From NCBI RefSeq assembly GCF_028209395.1, contig NZ_JAQLDQ010000003.1, positions 105,252-169,251 of the forward strand: a stretch of DNA of 64,000 bases, read 5' to 3'. The notes beneath the pieces were generated by a model. The model was not told where the DNA came from, searched no databases, and worked only from the letters and a program-made list of their open reading frames with translations. Position numbers and translations under genes: made by a program. Of this stretch, positions 45,403-54,311 are shown piece by piece. This stretch comes from Collinsella aerofaciens. Lineage in GTDB: Bacteria > Actinomycetota > Coriobacteriia > Coriobacteriales > Coriobacteriaceae. The number at the start of each line of letters is the position of its first letter. Positions within the stretch are counted from its first letter, which is position 1.

Positions 45403-45834
45403 ATGTCCAAGTACATCTCCGAGCTCATGTCGCCGCAGCTTATGGGCGTCGTCTATGCCTTTGTTGGCTTTATCATCGCCCTGTATGTGCTGTCGGTCGT
45501 CTATGTGTTCATCGACGCTCGCCGCCGCGGCGCCAGCGCCTACGTGGCATGGGGCATCATCGCCCTCATCCCGTTTGTGGGCCTCATCGCCTACCTGGTC
45601 CTGCGCCCGCACTCCTACGCGTCCGACCGCGAGGAGCAGGAGCTGGACATGGCCCTGCGCGAGCGTCAGCTTGCCCAGTACGGCACCTGCCCGCAGTGCG
45701 GCGCGCCCATCGAGAAGGACTTCGTCGTCTGCCCGGTGTGCGATACCCAGGTTCGCAACGTATGTCCCAGCTGCCATCGCCCGCTCGATGCGCACTGGAA
45801 GGTCTGCCCCTACTGCCGAACTCGCATCCAGTAA
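45403..45834 (+). CDS. Membrane-anchored double zinc-ribbon protein
   Basis: This 143-residue protein has two membrane segments (about residues 10-32 and 46-66, with FIDARRRGASAYVAWGIIALIPFVGLI-like spacing of a phospholipase-D-like N-terminal domain). A cytoplasmic tail follows with four CxxC pairs (CPQCG, CPVCD, CPSCH, CPYC) forming two zinc ribbons. Proteins of this build are widespread but uncharacterised. Start ATG 45403 follows GAAAGG. The six-motif array lies 100 bp upstream and could control it. Confidence 0.85.
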   Translation: MSKYISELMSPQLMGVVYAFVGFIIALYVLSVVYVFIDARRRGASAYVAWGIIALIPFVGLIAYLVLRPHSYASDREEQELDMALRERQLAQYGTCPQCGAPIEKDFVVCPVCDTQVRNVCPSCHRPLDAHWKVCPYCRTRIQ

Positions 45835-45925
45835 CGCATCCATCGCCGGGCCGGCCGCGAGCCACGGGCACGCCGCAAGCCATACGCGCACCCCGCCCCC
45901 ACACGATGAAGCATGCGTAGAAAAT

Positions 45926-45956
45926 CGCCCGCCGTGCCGTTAAGGTGCGGCGGGCG
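45926..45956 (+). terminator. GC-rich hairpin between the zinc-ribbon gene and thrS
   Basis: CGCCCGCCG (45926-45934) and CGGCGGGCG (45948-45956) pair perfectly. Only a weak T run (CTTGTAT) follows, so it may be a terminator or part of the thrS leader. No T-box was recognised. Confidence 0.5.
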
Positions 45957-46055
45957 CTTGTATACCAAGGCAACCTGCCTATAATGATGCAAGTCAAAAA
46001 CGCCGAGCGCATCGCACGCACTTGCATCAGGCATCCGAGAGGAGAAAACATACCC

Positions 46056-47819
46056 ATGAAGGCACTCTACAATGACGGTTCGGTGGCCGAGCTCCCGCAG
46101 GACGAGGTCACGCACGTCATCCGCCACTCCGCCGCGCACATCATGGCGCAGGCCATCAAGCGTCTCTATCCCGAGGCCGACTTTGCCTACGGCCCCGCGA
46201 CCGACAACGGCTTCTACTACGACGTCGACCTGCCCGATGGCGTCAAGATCAGCGAGGACGACTTCCCCGCGATCGAGGCCGAGATGAAGAAGATCGTCAA
46301 GGAGAACCTCAAGTTCTCCGTGTACGAGAAGCCCCGCGCCGAGGCCATCGCCCTTATGGAGGAGCGCGGCGAGAAGTACAAGGTCGAGCACATCGGCGAC
46401 CTGGACGACGACGCCCGCATTACCTTCTACCAGCAGGGCGACTACATCGACATGTGTGTCGGCCCCCACATCTGCTACACCAAGGCGCTGAAGGCCTTTA
46501 AGCTTACCGGCGTCTCGGGCGCCTACTGGAAGGGCGACAAGGACAACAAGATGCTCACCCGCATCAACGGCGTCGCCTTTGCCACCAAGGAGGAGCTCGA
46601 CGAGCACATGCGCATGCTGGAGGAGGCCAAGAAACGCGACCACCGCAAGATCGGCCGCGAGATGGACCTCTTTATGATGCGCGACGAGGCCCCCGGCTTC
46701 CCGTTCTTCCTGCCCAACGGCATGATCCTTAAGAACACGCTGCTGGACTACTGGCGCGAGATCCACCACAAGGCCGGCTACGTGGAGATCTCCACGCCGC
46801 TCATCATGAACAAGCAGCTGTGGAAGACCAGTGGCCACTGGGACCACTACAAGGACAACATGTACTCCACCGTCATTGACGACGAAGAGTACTGCATTAA
46901 GCCCATGAACTGCCCGGGCGGCGTGCTGGTGTACGCCTCCAAGCCGCACTCCTACCGCGAGCTGCCCATCCGTGCCGGCGAGATTGGCCTGGTGCATCGC
47001 CACGAGCTGCGCGGCGCCCTGCACGGCCTGTTCCGCGTGCGCTGCTTTAACCAAGATGACGCCCACCTGTTTGTGCGCCCCGACCAGCTGACCGACGAGA
47101 TCGTGGGCGTGGTCAACCTCATCGACTCCGTGTACCAGAAGTTTGGCTTTAAGTACCACGTTGAGCTTTCCACCCGCCCCGAGGACTCCATGGGTTCGGA
47201 CGAGGACTGGGCGCGCGCCGAGGAGGGCCTGCGCACCGCTCTGGAGAAGCTGGGTATGGACTACGAGGTCAACGAGGGCGACGGCGCCTTCTACGGCCCC
47301 AAGATCGACTTCCACCTGGAGGATTCGCTCGGCCGTACTTGGCAGTGCGGTACCGTTCAGCTCGACTTCCAGATGCCGCTCAACTTTGATCTGGAGTACG
47401 TGGACGCCGACGGCACCAAGAAGCGCCCCATCATGCTGCACCGCGTATGCTTTGGCTCTATCGAGCGCTTTATCGGCATTCTGATTGAGCACTTTGCGGG
47501 CAAGTTCCCCACCTGGTTGGCTCCCGTGCAGGTCAAGGCACTTCCGGTTTCCGAGAAGAGCCGCGACTACGCGCACGAGGTGTGCGCCAAGCTGGAGGAG
47601 GCCGGCATTCGCGTGGTCTGCGACGACCGCGACGAGAAGATCGGCTACAAGATCCGCGAGGCCCGCAGCATCGACCGCGTGCCCTACATGCTCATCCTGG
47701 GCGAGAAAGAGGTCGAGGCCGGCAACATCTCCGTCCGCGATCGCTCCAACGAGACCGTTCAGATGAGCGTTGACGAGTTTGTTGCGAAGGTGCTCGAGGA
47801 GATCAAGACTCGCGCTTAA
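46056..47819 (+). CDS. thrS: Threonyl-tRNA synthetase lacking the N-terminal TGS domain
   Basis: This 587-residue class II synthetase has an editing domain beginning VIRHSAAHIMAQAIKRLYP at residue 21 and YYDVDLP, and catalytic motif 2 near FRVRCFNQDDAHLF. Zinc-binding and motif 3 residues follow (MNCPGGVLVY, RPIMLHRVCFGSIERFIG), with a C-terminal anticodon domain ending in KVLEEIKTRA. The usual bacterial enzyme is about 640 residues; the first 60, the TGS domain, are missing and only about 20 residues precede the editing domain. Start ATG 46056 is preceded by GGAG. The upstream frame is open but does not encode a TGS domain. Confidence 0.94.
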   Translation: MKALYNDGSVAELPQDEVTHVIRHSAAHIMAQAIKRLYPEADFAYGPATDNGFYYDVDLPDGVKISEDDFPAIEAEMKKIVKENLKFSVYEKPRAEAIALMEERGEKYKVEHIGDLDDDARITFYQQGDYIDMCVGPHICYTKALKAFKLTGVSGAYWKGDKDNKMLTRINGVAFATKEELDEHMRMLEEAKKRDHRKIGREMDLFMMRDEAPGFPFFLPNGMILKNTLLDYWREIHHKAGYVEISTPLIMNKQLWKTSGHWDHYKDNMYSTVIDDEEYCIKPMNCPGGVLVYASKPHSYRELPIRAGEIGLVHRHELRGALHGLFRVRCFNQDDAHLFVRPDQLTDEIVGVVNLIDSVYQKFGFKYHVELSTRPEDSMGSDEDWARAEEGLRTALEKLGMDYEVNEGDGAFYGPKIDFHLEDSLGRTWQCGTVQLDFQMPLNFDLEYVDADGTKKRPIMLHRVCFGSIERFIGILIEHFAGKFPTWLAPVQVKALPVSEKSRDYAHEVCAKLEEAGIRVVCDDRDEKIGYKIREARSIDRVPYMLILGEKEVEAGNISVRDRSNETVQMSVDEFVAKVLEEIKTRA

Positions 47820-47844
47820 GGCAAGCTTCACAACAATTAACAAA

Positions 47845-47877
47845 GGCGACCGTCCGCATAGGTCGGTCGCCTTTTTT
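47845..47877 (+). terminator. Terminator of thrS
   Basis: GGCGACCG (47845-47852) and CGGTCGCC (47864-47871) pair perfectly, followed by TTTTTT. Confidence 0.9.
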
Positions 47878-47892
47878 CATGTCCAAATAAGA

Positions 47893-47919
47893 AAAGCCGC
47901 TGGTTGAGCGGCTTTTTTT
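47893..47919 (+). terminator. Second terminator, insulating the polysaccharide locus
   Basis: AAAGCCGCT and AGCGGCTTT (47893-47901 and 47907-47915) form a perfect 9-bp stem with a T run of seven. Together with the previous terminator it isolates the capsule promoter region. Confidence 0.88.
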
Positions 47920-47932
47920 GTTGCACAAAAAG

Positions 47933-48054
47933 GTACAGGTTTTTGTAGAGGGGTATGGAGATGTACCTACTAGCAGTACATTTTGCGTAATCTGGGTAAA
48001 CGCTGATTAATTGCTCGTATAATGTCGTCTGTCGAAAGATACAAAAACCTGTAC
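47933..48054 (+). promoter_or_regulatory. Promoter segment bounded by 15-bp inverted repeats, candidate invertible promoter of the polysaccharide operon
   Basis: GTACAGGTTTTTGTA (47933-47947) and its perfect inverse (48040-48054) bound a 92-bp interior that is visibly AT-rich. Inside lies TATAAT (48018-48023), pointing toward the antiterminator gene, and a smaller dyad ATGTAC..GTACAT (47961-47981). No good -35 hexamer precedes the -10 box. The layout resembles phase-variable capsule promoters of gut bacteria. Alternatives are a looping operator pair or plain RNA structure. No site-specific recombinase gene lies in the window. Confidence 0.5.
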
Positions 48055-48145
48055 TTTTGCGACTGCGCCTAGCTGCGAGCGAGAAGCCTGTTCTAAACGC
48101 CCCTGCATTTGCGTGCATCGCAAAGCCAAAAGAGGGGGCGAGAAC

Positions 48146-48736
48146 ATGGAACAGACGGCACGGCGCCAAGAACAGCTGCCGGGCGCATTTAACGGCGCCA
48201 CTACCAACAGCCAGCACGGCCGCGTTCGCTGGTATCTGGTCCACACCCCCCATGGAAAAGAGCGCGAGACCTGCGAAAAGGTCCGCTGCATTATCCCGCA
48301 CGAGCTGATGCAGGACGCTTTTGTGATGCAAAAGGAGTTCTGGTTTAAGCGGGACGGCGCATGGTCGCTCCAAACCAAACTCATGTACAAGGAATATTTC
48401 TTCGTCGCCACGCACGATGCCGCTGTGCTCGATAGGGCTTTGGCCCAGCTGAGCTTTGGCTGCCGCATCGCCGGCAGTAGGGAGCGGGCGTACATGCCCA
48501 TGCCGGACGACGCACAGGACTGGTACCGCAGCGTTCTGGACGACGACGGCGTGGTGCGCAACAGCGTCGCGCGCATAGAAGACGGCGTGTTGCACATAGA
48601 ACAGGGGCCCTTGGTGGGGCAAGAGGCCCGTGTAAAGAAGATAGACCGTCATAAGCGCTGGTGCCTGGTAGACGTGGGCGAGGGTGACTCCACATTTAGG
48701 GAGCTGCTTCCGTTAGACGTGCCCAGCAAAACGTAA
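48146..48736 (+). CDS. NusG-family specialised antiterminator (LoaP/UpxY-like)
   Basis: This 196-residue NusG paralogue has the NGN domain at residues about 28-120 (VRWYLVHTPHGKERETCEKV, later LMYKEYFFVATHD, the YxGY/F core) and a C-terminal KOW domain (GPLVGQEARVKKIDRHKRWCLVDV). The N-terminal 25 residues are a Gln/Ala-rich extension. Such proteins are the first gene of long polysaccharide operons and let RNA polymerase pass terminators within them. That fits a 15-kb same-strand locus. Start ATG 48146 follows a G-rich AGAGGGGG site. The promoter segment lies about 90 bp upstream. Confidence 0.88.
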   Translation: MEQTARRQEQLPGAFNGATTNSQHGRVRWYLVHTPHGKERETCEKVRCIIPHELMQDAFVMQKEFWFKRDGAWSLQTKLMYKEYFFVATHDAAVLDRALAQLSFGCRIAGSRERAYMPMPDDAQDWYRSVLDDDGVVRNSVARIEDGVLHIEQGPLVGQEARVKKIDRHKRWCLVDVGEGDSTFRELLPLDVPSKT

Positions 48737-48787
48737 GGGAGACGTTGCGCCGGCAAATTACTTGATTTTGGATTCATAGATGGGGGG

Positions 48788-48805
48788 GTTCCTGGGGACA
48801 GGAAC
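48788..48805 (+). other. Small perfect hairpin between the antiterminator and the sugar transferase gene
   Basis: GTTCCTG (48788-48794), loop GGGA, CAGGAAC (48799-48805). It could be the RNA element read by the LoaP-like protein, since such factors use a small hairpin in the leader. This is inferred from position only. Confidence 0.4.
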
Positions 48806-48817
48806 GTAAGTTTTATT

Positions 48818-49567
48818 GTGGCTGCTAAAGAAGTAACAGAGACAAATGCGCCCGCGGGGGCGGCGCTGATTGCTCAGGCCATGGACCGGCGTGAGGGCGT
48901 CGGCCGCTACAACGCTATGCAATCCATCATGGACTGGGATCGCTCGCGCCTAGCCTACCGCACCGTCAAGCGCGCGTTCGACATCGTGTTCAGCGGTGCC
49001 GTGCTCGTCGTTATCGCGATCCCCAGCTTGGTGCTGGCGGCGGCCATCCGCATGGAGAGCGAGGGCAGCCCCTTCTACAGCCAGATCCGCGTTGGTCAGA
49101 CCCGCCCAGACGGCAGCCTATCAACCTTCCGCATGTGGAAGTTCCGCTCCATGTACAAGGACGCCGACGAGCGCCTCGCCGAGCTCAAGGAGCAGAACGA
49201 GATCGCCGGCGCCATGTTCAAGATGAAGGAGGACCCGCGCGTCACCAGGATCGGCAAGTTCATCCGCAAGCATTCCATCGACGAGTTCCCGCAGTTCCTG
49301 AACGTGTTCCTGGGCCAGATGTCCGTGGTAGGCCCGCGCCCGCCGCTGCCCAACGAGGTCGCTGAGTACACCGAGTACGACTTGCAGAGGCTAGCAGTGA
49401 AGCCAGGTATTACGGGGCTCTGGCAGGTGACGGAGCGAAACTCCACCGGGTTCGACGGCATGGTCCGCCGTGATCTCGAGTACATAGCCAAGCGCGGAAT
49501 CGTCATGGACCTCAAGATCGTCCTCCTCACGGTTCTTGAGGTCTTCAACGGAAGCGATGCGTACTAA
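48818..49567 (+). CDS. Undecaprenyl-phosphate sugar-1-phosphate transferase (initiating glycosyltransferase)
   Basis: This 249-residue protein is of the bacterial sugar transferase family, which loads the first sugar onto undecaprenyl phosphate at the membrane. One membrane segment (about residues 57-80, [17 protein letters not shown]) follows [10 protein letters not shown]. The catalytic part has [46 protein letters not shown] and [11 protein letters not shown]. Start is GTG 48818 with only a weak ribosome site; the N-terminal 45 residues are not conserved. First enzyme gene of the polysaccharide operon. Confidence 0.92.
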   Translation: MAAKEVTETNAPAGAALIAQAMDRREGVGRYNAMQSIMDWDRSRLAYRTVKRAFDIVFSGAVLVVIAIPSLVLAAAIRMESEGSPFYSQIRVGQTRPDGSLSTFRMWKFRSMYKDADERLAELKEQNEIAGAMFKMKEDPRVTRIGKFIRKHSIDEFPQFLNVFLGQMSVVGPRPPLPNEVAEYTEYDLQRLAVKPGITGLWQVTERNSTGFDGMVRRDLEYIAKRGIVMDLKIVLLTVLEVFNGSDAY

Positions 49568-49605
49568 TGCCTAACTCTAATGCTCGATTCGAATCGGAGA
49601 AGAAA

Positions 49606-50865
49606 ATGAAGATTGCCGTCGCCGGCACCGGCTACGTCGGCCTGTCCCTCGCCGTCCTGCTCTCGCAGCACAACGAGGTCCACGCGCTGGACATCGTGCC
49701 CGAGAAGGTCGAGAAGATCAACAGCTACCAGTCGCCCATCCAGGACGACGAGATCGAGCGCTTCCTGGCGGAGGCAAAGGCGGGGGAGCGAAAGCTCGAC
49801 CTGCACGCCACCGTCGACGTGGCGGAGGCCTACACGGGCGCCGACTACGCCGTCATCGCCACGCCCACCAACTACGACTCGGACAGGAACTTCTTCGACA
49901 CGAGCTCCGTCGAGGCCGCCATCGCCGCAGTGCGCTCGGTGAATCCGGACGCCTGGATCGTCATCAAGTCGACCATCCCCGTCGGCTACACGGCGGGCCT
50001 GCGCGATAGGCTGGGCGACAGCAAGATCTTCTTCAGCCCCGAGTTCCTGCGAGAGAGCAGGGCGCTCTACGACAACCTGCACCCCAGCCGCATCGTGGTG
50101 GGCGCGCCGAAGGATGACGCTGAGGCCGTTATAGCCGCCGAGAAGTTCGCCGGCCTGCTCGCACAGGGCGCCGACCCCGCCGAGCTGGAGCGCGTGAACG
50201 CCGACGGCACCAAGGGCATCCCGGAGCTCGTGCTGGGCACCACCGAAGCCGAGGCCGTGAAGCTGTTCGCCAACACCTACCTGGCGCTTCGCGTCGCCTA
50301 CTTCAACGAGCTCGACACCTACTGCGAGGTCCGCGGGCTCAACACCCGCGACGTCATCGACGGCGTCTGCCTGGAGCCGCGCATCGGCAGCCACTACAAC
50401 AACCCCAGCTTCGGCTACGGCGGCTACTGCCTGCCCAAGGACACCAAGCAGCTGCTCGCCAACTACAAGGACGTGCCCCAGAACCTGATCGAGGCCATCG
50501 TGGAGGCCAACCGCACGCGCAAGGACTTCGTCGCCGACGAGGTGCTGCAGATGGTGTGGGACCGCGTGTACGAGGGCAAGCCGAAGCCGGTCGTTGGCGT
50601 CTACCGCCTGACGATGAAGTCCAACTCCGACAACTTCCGCGCGAGCTCCATCCAGGGCGTCATGAAGCGCGTGAAGGCCAAGGGCGTGCCCGTGGTGGTC
50701 TACGAGCCCACGCTGGACGCGCCGGAGTTCTTCGGCTCCGAAGTGACCCACGACCTGGAGGCCTTCAAGGCCGGCTGCGACGTGATCGTCGCGAACCGCT
50801 GGAGCGACGAGCTCGCGGACGTGGCTGACAAGGTCTATTCACGCGACTTGTTCAAACGAGACTAG
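49606..50865 (+). CDS. ugd: UDP-glucose 6-dehydrogenase
   Basis: This 419-residue NAD enzyme oxidises UDP-glucose to UDP-glucuronate. The NAD loop is [19 protein letters not shown], and the catalytic Cys275 lies in [24 protein letters not shown] and [13 protein letters not shown] also match. Start ATG 49606 has GGAG about 8 nt upstream; a longer reading from 49567 is possible but begins before the fold. It supplies UDP-glucuronate to the epimerase encoded next. Confidence 0.95.
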   Translation: MKIAVAGTGYVGLSLAVLLSQHNEVHALDIVPEKVEKINSYQSPIQDDEIERFLAEAKAGERKLDLHATVDVAEAYTGADYAVIATPTNYDSDRNFFDTSSVEAAIAAVRSVNPDAWIVIKSTIPVGYTAGLRDRLGDSKIFFSPEFLRESRALYDNLHPSRIVVGAPKDDAEAVIAAEKFAGLLAQGADPAELERVNADGTKGIPELVLGTTEAEAVKLFANTYLALRVAYFNELDTYCEVRGLNTRDVIDGVCLEPRIGSHYNNPSFGYGGYCLPKDTKQLLANYKDVPQNLIEAIVEANRTRKDFVADEVLQMVWDRVYEGKPKPVVGVYRLTMKSNSDNFRASSIQGVMKRVKAKGVPVVVYEPTLDAPEFFGSEVTHDLEAFKAGCDVIVANRWSDELADVADKVYSRDLFKRD

Positions 50866-50874
50866 GTGGTATGA

Positions 50875-51921
50875 ATGGCAAATAGAAAAGTCCTCGTCAC
50901 AGGAGCTGCCGGGTTCATCGGTGCTTTCCTCGTCAAGAAGCTGATCGAGGAAACCGATGACGCCATCGTCGGACTCGACAACCTCAACAGCTACTACGAC
51001 CCCGGCATCAAGGACGCGCGCCTGCGCATGCTGGCCGAAGCCGACACAGACGGCCGCTTCACCTTCGTGCGCGGCGACCTGTGCGATGCCGCCCTCATCG
51101 AGCGCTTGTTCGCACAGAACGGCTTCGATGTCGTTGTGAACCTCGCCGCCCAGGCGGGCGTTCGCTACTCCATCGAGAACCCGCGCGCCTACCTGGAGAG
51201 CAACCTCGTCGGCTTCTTCAACGTGCTCGAGGCCTGCCGCCACCACCCGGTCAAGCACCTGGTCTACGCGAGCTCCAGCTCGGTCTACGGCGGCAACAAG
51301 AAGGTGCCGTTCTCCGAGGAGGACCGCGTCGACTCGCCGGTGTCGCTCTACGCCGCCACCAAGAAGTCCAACGAGCTCATGGCCGCCGCCTACTCCAAGC
51401 TCTACTCCATCCCGGCCACCGGCCTGCGCTTCTTCACGGTTTACGGCCCCATGGGCAGGCCCGACATGGCCTACTTCGGCTTCACGGAGAAGCTGCGCCG
51501 CGGGGAGACCATCAAGATTTTCAACATGGGCGACTGCCGCCGCGACTTCACCTACGTCGACGACATCGTCGAGGGCGTCAAGCGCGTCATGGACGCCGCC
51601 CCCGAGGTGAAGATGGGCGAGGACGGGCTGCCCCTCGCCGCGCACCGCGTCTACAACATCGGCAACTCTCATCCCGAGAACCTGCTCGACTTCGTCGACA
51701 CGCTGCAGCGCGTGCTGGTGGAGGAGGGCGTGCTTCCCACCGATTACGACTTTGAGGCCCACAAGCAGCTCGTGCCGATGCAGCCCGGCGACGTGCCCGT
51801 CACCTACGCCGACACCACGGCGCTCCAGCGCGACCTGGGCTACAAGCCCGCGACGCCGCTCGAGGACGGCCTGAGGGCCTTCGCCAAGTGGTATAAGCGC
51901 TATTACGGGGGCTGTTGCTAG
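50875..51921 (+). CDS. NAD-dependent epimerase, probable UDP-glucuronate 4-epimerase
   Basis: This 348-residue extended short-chain dehydrogenase has the NAD loop VTGAAGFIGAFLVKKL and the catalytic Ser/Thr-Tyr-x3-Lys set in YASSSSVYGGNKK and SLYAATKKSNELMA. The N-terminal LDNLNSYYD and C-terminal PGDVPVTYADTTALQRDLG agree with the UDP-glucuronate 4-epimerase branch, which fits its position after ugd: the pair would make UDP-galacturonate. Start ATG 50875 is 9 nt after ugd. Confidence 0.88.
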   Translation: MANRKVLVTGAAGFIGAFLVKKLIEETDDAIVGLDNLNSYYDPGIKDARLRMLAEADTDGRFTFVRGDLCDAALIERLFAQNGFDVVVNLAAQAGVRYSIENPRAYLESNLVGFFNVLEACRHHPVKHLVYASSSSVYGGNKKVPFSEEDRVDSPVSLYAATKKSNELMAAAYSKLYSIPATGLRFFTVYGPMGRPDMAYFGFTEKLRRGETIKIFNMGDCRRDFTYVDDIVEGVKRVMDAAPEVKMGEDGLPLAAHRVYNIGNSHPENLLDFVDTLQRVLVEEGVLPTDYDFEAHKQLVPMQPGDVPVTYADTTALQRDLGYKPATPLEDGLRAFAKWYKRYYGGCC

Positions 51922-51922
51922 C

Positions 51923-53047
51923 GTGCGAATCGCAATGATTGGGCATAAGCGGTTTGGCTCTCGCGAAGGTGGGGTCGAAGTCGTTGTCACGGAACTGGCG
52001 CGTCGTATGGCTGCTCTTGGGCATGAGGTTACATGTTACGATCGCTCCGGCTCCGACGTAATGACCGGTGAGGCGACATCCCTTTCCGAGCGCATCGCTG
52101 ACGGTGTTCGTATTGTGCCGGTAAAGACAATTGATAAGAAGGGCCTTGCTGCACTTTCTTCGTCCTATTTTGCGACTCGACAGGCGATTAAGGACCGTCC
52201 TGACGTGATTCATTACCACGCCGAAGGGCCCTGTGTTCCACTTCCCCTTGCCCGTCGGGCAGGAATTCGCACCGTTGCAACGATCCACGGTCTTGACTGG
52301 CAGAGGGCCAAGTGGGGACGACTTGCTAGCACTTGTATCAAGATGGGCGAGAAGGCGGCTGCAACCCAATCGAATGAGCTGATTGTCCTGTCGTCGTCTG
52401 CGGAGGGCTACTTCAAGCAGGAATACGGTCGTGAGGCCACTCTCATACACAATGGAGTGGAAATCCGTGAGCGTATTGATGCCAGTTTAATCGCTGAGCG
52501 TTGGGGCCTATCTCGTGGCGACTACATCTTGTATCTTGGCCGACTGGTGCCCGAGAAGCGCGGTGATTTGCTCGTTGATGCTTTCCGTCGGCTCGATACC
52601 GATAAGCGCTTGGTCATTGCTGGCGGAGGTTCTGACACCGATGCATTTGAGATTGAGCTTAGAAAGCGGGCTGGTTCTGACCCGCGCGTTATTTTTACTG
52701 GATTCGTCACGGGTGACCTTCTCGCCGAGCTCTATTCGAATGCATATGTCTACGTGCTCCCTTCCGATGTGGAAGGTATGCCACTTTCTCTTATGGAAGC
52801 CATGTCCTACGGTACATGTTGCGTTACGAGCGATGTGCCCGAATGCGCTGACGTTCTTGGAAGCGCCGGCGCAACTTTTGCCAAAGGCAACGTTTCTGAG
52901 CTTACTCGCGTCCTTCGCGGCCTTCTGGATAATCCGGAAAGGGCCAACAAGCTCGGCGAGAGTGCTCGCGAGCGCGTGAGAAATAACTATGACTGGGATT
53001 CCGTCGTCGAACGGACCCTCGAGCTTTATCAAGGAGAGGCCCGATGA
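51923..53047 (+). CDS. GT4-family glycosyltransferase
   Basis: This 374-residue GT-B enzyme has the N-terminal loop FGSREGGVEVVVTELARRM and the nucleotide-sugar half with LYLGRLVPEKRGDLLVDAF and the E-x7-E segment YVLPSDVEGMPLSLMEAMSYG. The GTG start 51923 is one base after the epimerase stop. From here codon use becomes less GC-biased than in the preceding three genes, a first sign of a mosaic junction. The donor and acceptor sugars cannot be read. Confidence 0.9.
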   Translation: MRIAMIGHKRFGSREGGVEVVVTELARRMAALGHEVTCYDRSGSDVMTGEATSLSERIADGVRIVPVKTIDKKGLAALSSSYFATRQAIKDRPDVIHYHAEGPCVPLPLARRAGIRTVATIHGLDWQRAKWGRLASTCIKMGEKAAATQSNELIVLSSSAEGYFKQEYGREATLIHNGVEIRERIDASLIAERWGLSRGDYILYLGRLVPEKRGDLLVDAFRRLDTDKRLVIAGGGSDTDAFEIELRKRAGSDPRVIFTGFVTGDLLAELYSNAYVYVLPSDVEGMPLSLMEAMSYGTCCVTSDVPECADVLGSAGATFAKGNVSELTRVLRGLLDNPERANKLGESARERVRNNYDWDSVVERTLELYQGEAR

Positions 53048-54306
53048 AGATAATCTTGGCGAATTATCGCTACTATGTCTCGGGCGGTCCCGAGATTTAT
53101 ATGTTCAACGTTAAGCGCCTTCTCGAAGACGCCGGGCATACTGTTATTCCGTTTTCGGTCCGCAGCCCGCTCAATGAGGGTACGCCATATTCTCGCTATT
53201 TTCCCCATGGGAAGAGCGAGTCGGGTGACGCCTACTTTAACAACGTTAAAAAGACTCCGAAGAACGTCGCTCGTTTGCTCTCCTGCGCTTTCTATAACCG
53301 CGAGGCATATAAGAATCTCCGCCGTCTCATTCAGGACGAGAGGCCGGACGTCGTTTACGTTCTGCAGCAGATTAACGCGCTTTCTCCCAGCATCTTCAAA
53401 GCGTGTCACGATGAAGGCGTAAGGGTTGTCCACAGGCTTTCGGATTTCAATATCATGTGCCCCCGTTCCGATTTCCTTTGCAACGGGGAGGTTTGTACTG
53501 CTTGTATCAACGGTGATTACTCCAAGGCTGCCGATATGTCCTGCTGCCATGGCTCGAGGGCCACAACTGCAGTACGCATCGCGTCGATGAAATTCCACCG
53601 CTGCAAGCGCCTGTTTGATTATGTGGATGCATTCGTCTGCCCCTCCGCGTTCACGGCGTCCCTTCTCAAGAAGTCCGGTGTACCAGGGGAGAAGATTAAT
53701 GTTGTTCCGACGTTTACTACGGCTCCTTCTCGGTCTGAGGTCTGTCCTGCCGCGGGAAAGTACGCACTCTATCTTGGTAGGATCAGTCCCGAAAAGGGCG
53801 TTGATCTAACCGTAGATGCCGCCATGCGCAACAGCGGTGTTAGGCTCAAGATCACTGGTCGTACCGACGACGAGTACGCTGCGTCAATTAAAACGGCTGT
53901 AGAAGAGGCCGGCATATCGGACCGCGTAGATTTCGTAGGCTTCGTTAAGGGCGAGGAGAAGGAGCGCCTCATTGACGGCGCCGCTTGCGTTCTCTGCCCA
54001 TCGACTTGGTTTGAGAACATGCCCAACACCGTGCTAGAGGCCTACGCACATGGCAAGCCGGTTGTTGTTTTCGATATCGGCTGCATGCCGGAGTTGGTGG
54101 AGAACGGGGAGACTGGGTCCGTGCTTCCCCTGGGCGACGTTGATGCCCTTTCGAAAACCATCGCCTTTTACCTGGAGAATCCGGATGAAGCCAGACGTCA
54201 GGGTATGAATGGTCGTAATGCCGTGCTAATGAAATATACACCGCAGAACCATCTCGAAAAGCTTGAAGCAATTCTTGATCCTGCATGCGCCAAGAAAGAG
54301 GACTAA
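53044..54306 (+). CDS. GT4-family glycosyltransferase
   Basis: This 420-residue GT-B protein has N-terminal YYVSGGPEIYMFNVKRLLEDAG and C-terminal LYLGRISPEKGVDLTVDAA plus WFENMPNTVLEAYAHGKPVVV, the E-x7-E region. A Cys-rich middle loop (residues about 137-165: MCPRSDFLCNGEVCTACINGDYSK) is known in some GT4 proteins and may bind metal. ATG 53044 overlaps the stop of the preceding gene. Specificity unknown. Confidence 0.88.
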   Translation: MKIILANYRYYVSGGPEIYMFNVKRLLEDAGHTVIPFSVRSPLNEGTPYSRYFPHGKSESGDAYFNNVKKTPKNVARLLSCAFYNREAYKNLRRLIQDERPDVVYVLQQINALSPSIFKACHDEGVRVVHRLSDFNIMCPRSDFLCNGEVCTACINGDYSKAADMSCCHGSRATTAVRIASMKFHRCKRLFDYVDAFVCPSAFTASLLKKSGVPGEKINVVPTFTTAPSRSEVCPAAGKYALYLGRISPEKGVDLTVDAAMRNSGVRLKITGRTDDEYAASIKTAVEEAGISDRVDFVGFVKGEEKERLIDGAACVLCPSTWFENMPNTVLEAYAHGKPVVVFDIGCMPELVENGETGSVLPLGDVDALSKTIAFYLENPDEARRQGMNGRNAVLMKYTPQNHLEKLEAILDPACAKKED

Positions 54307-54311
54307 TCCAC

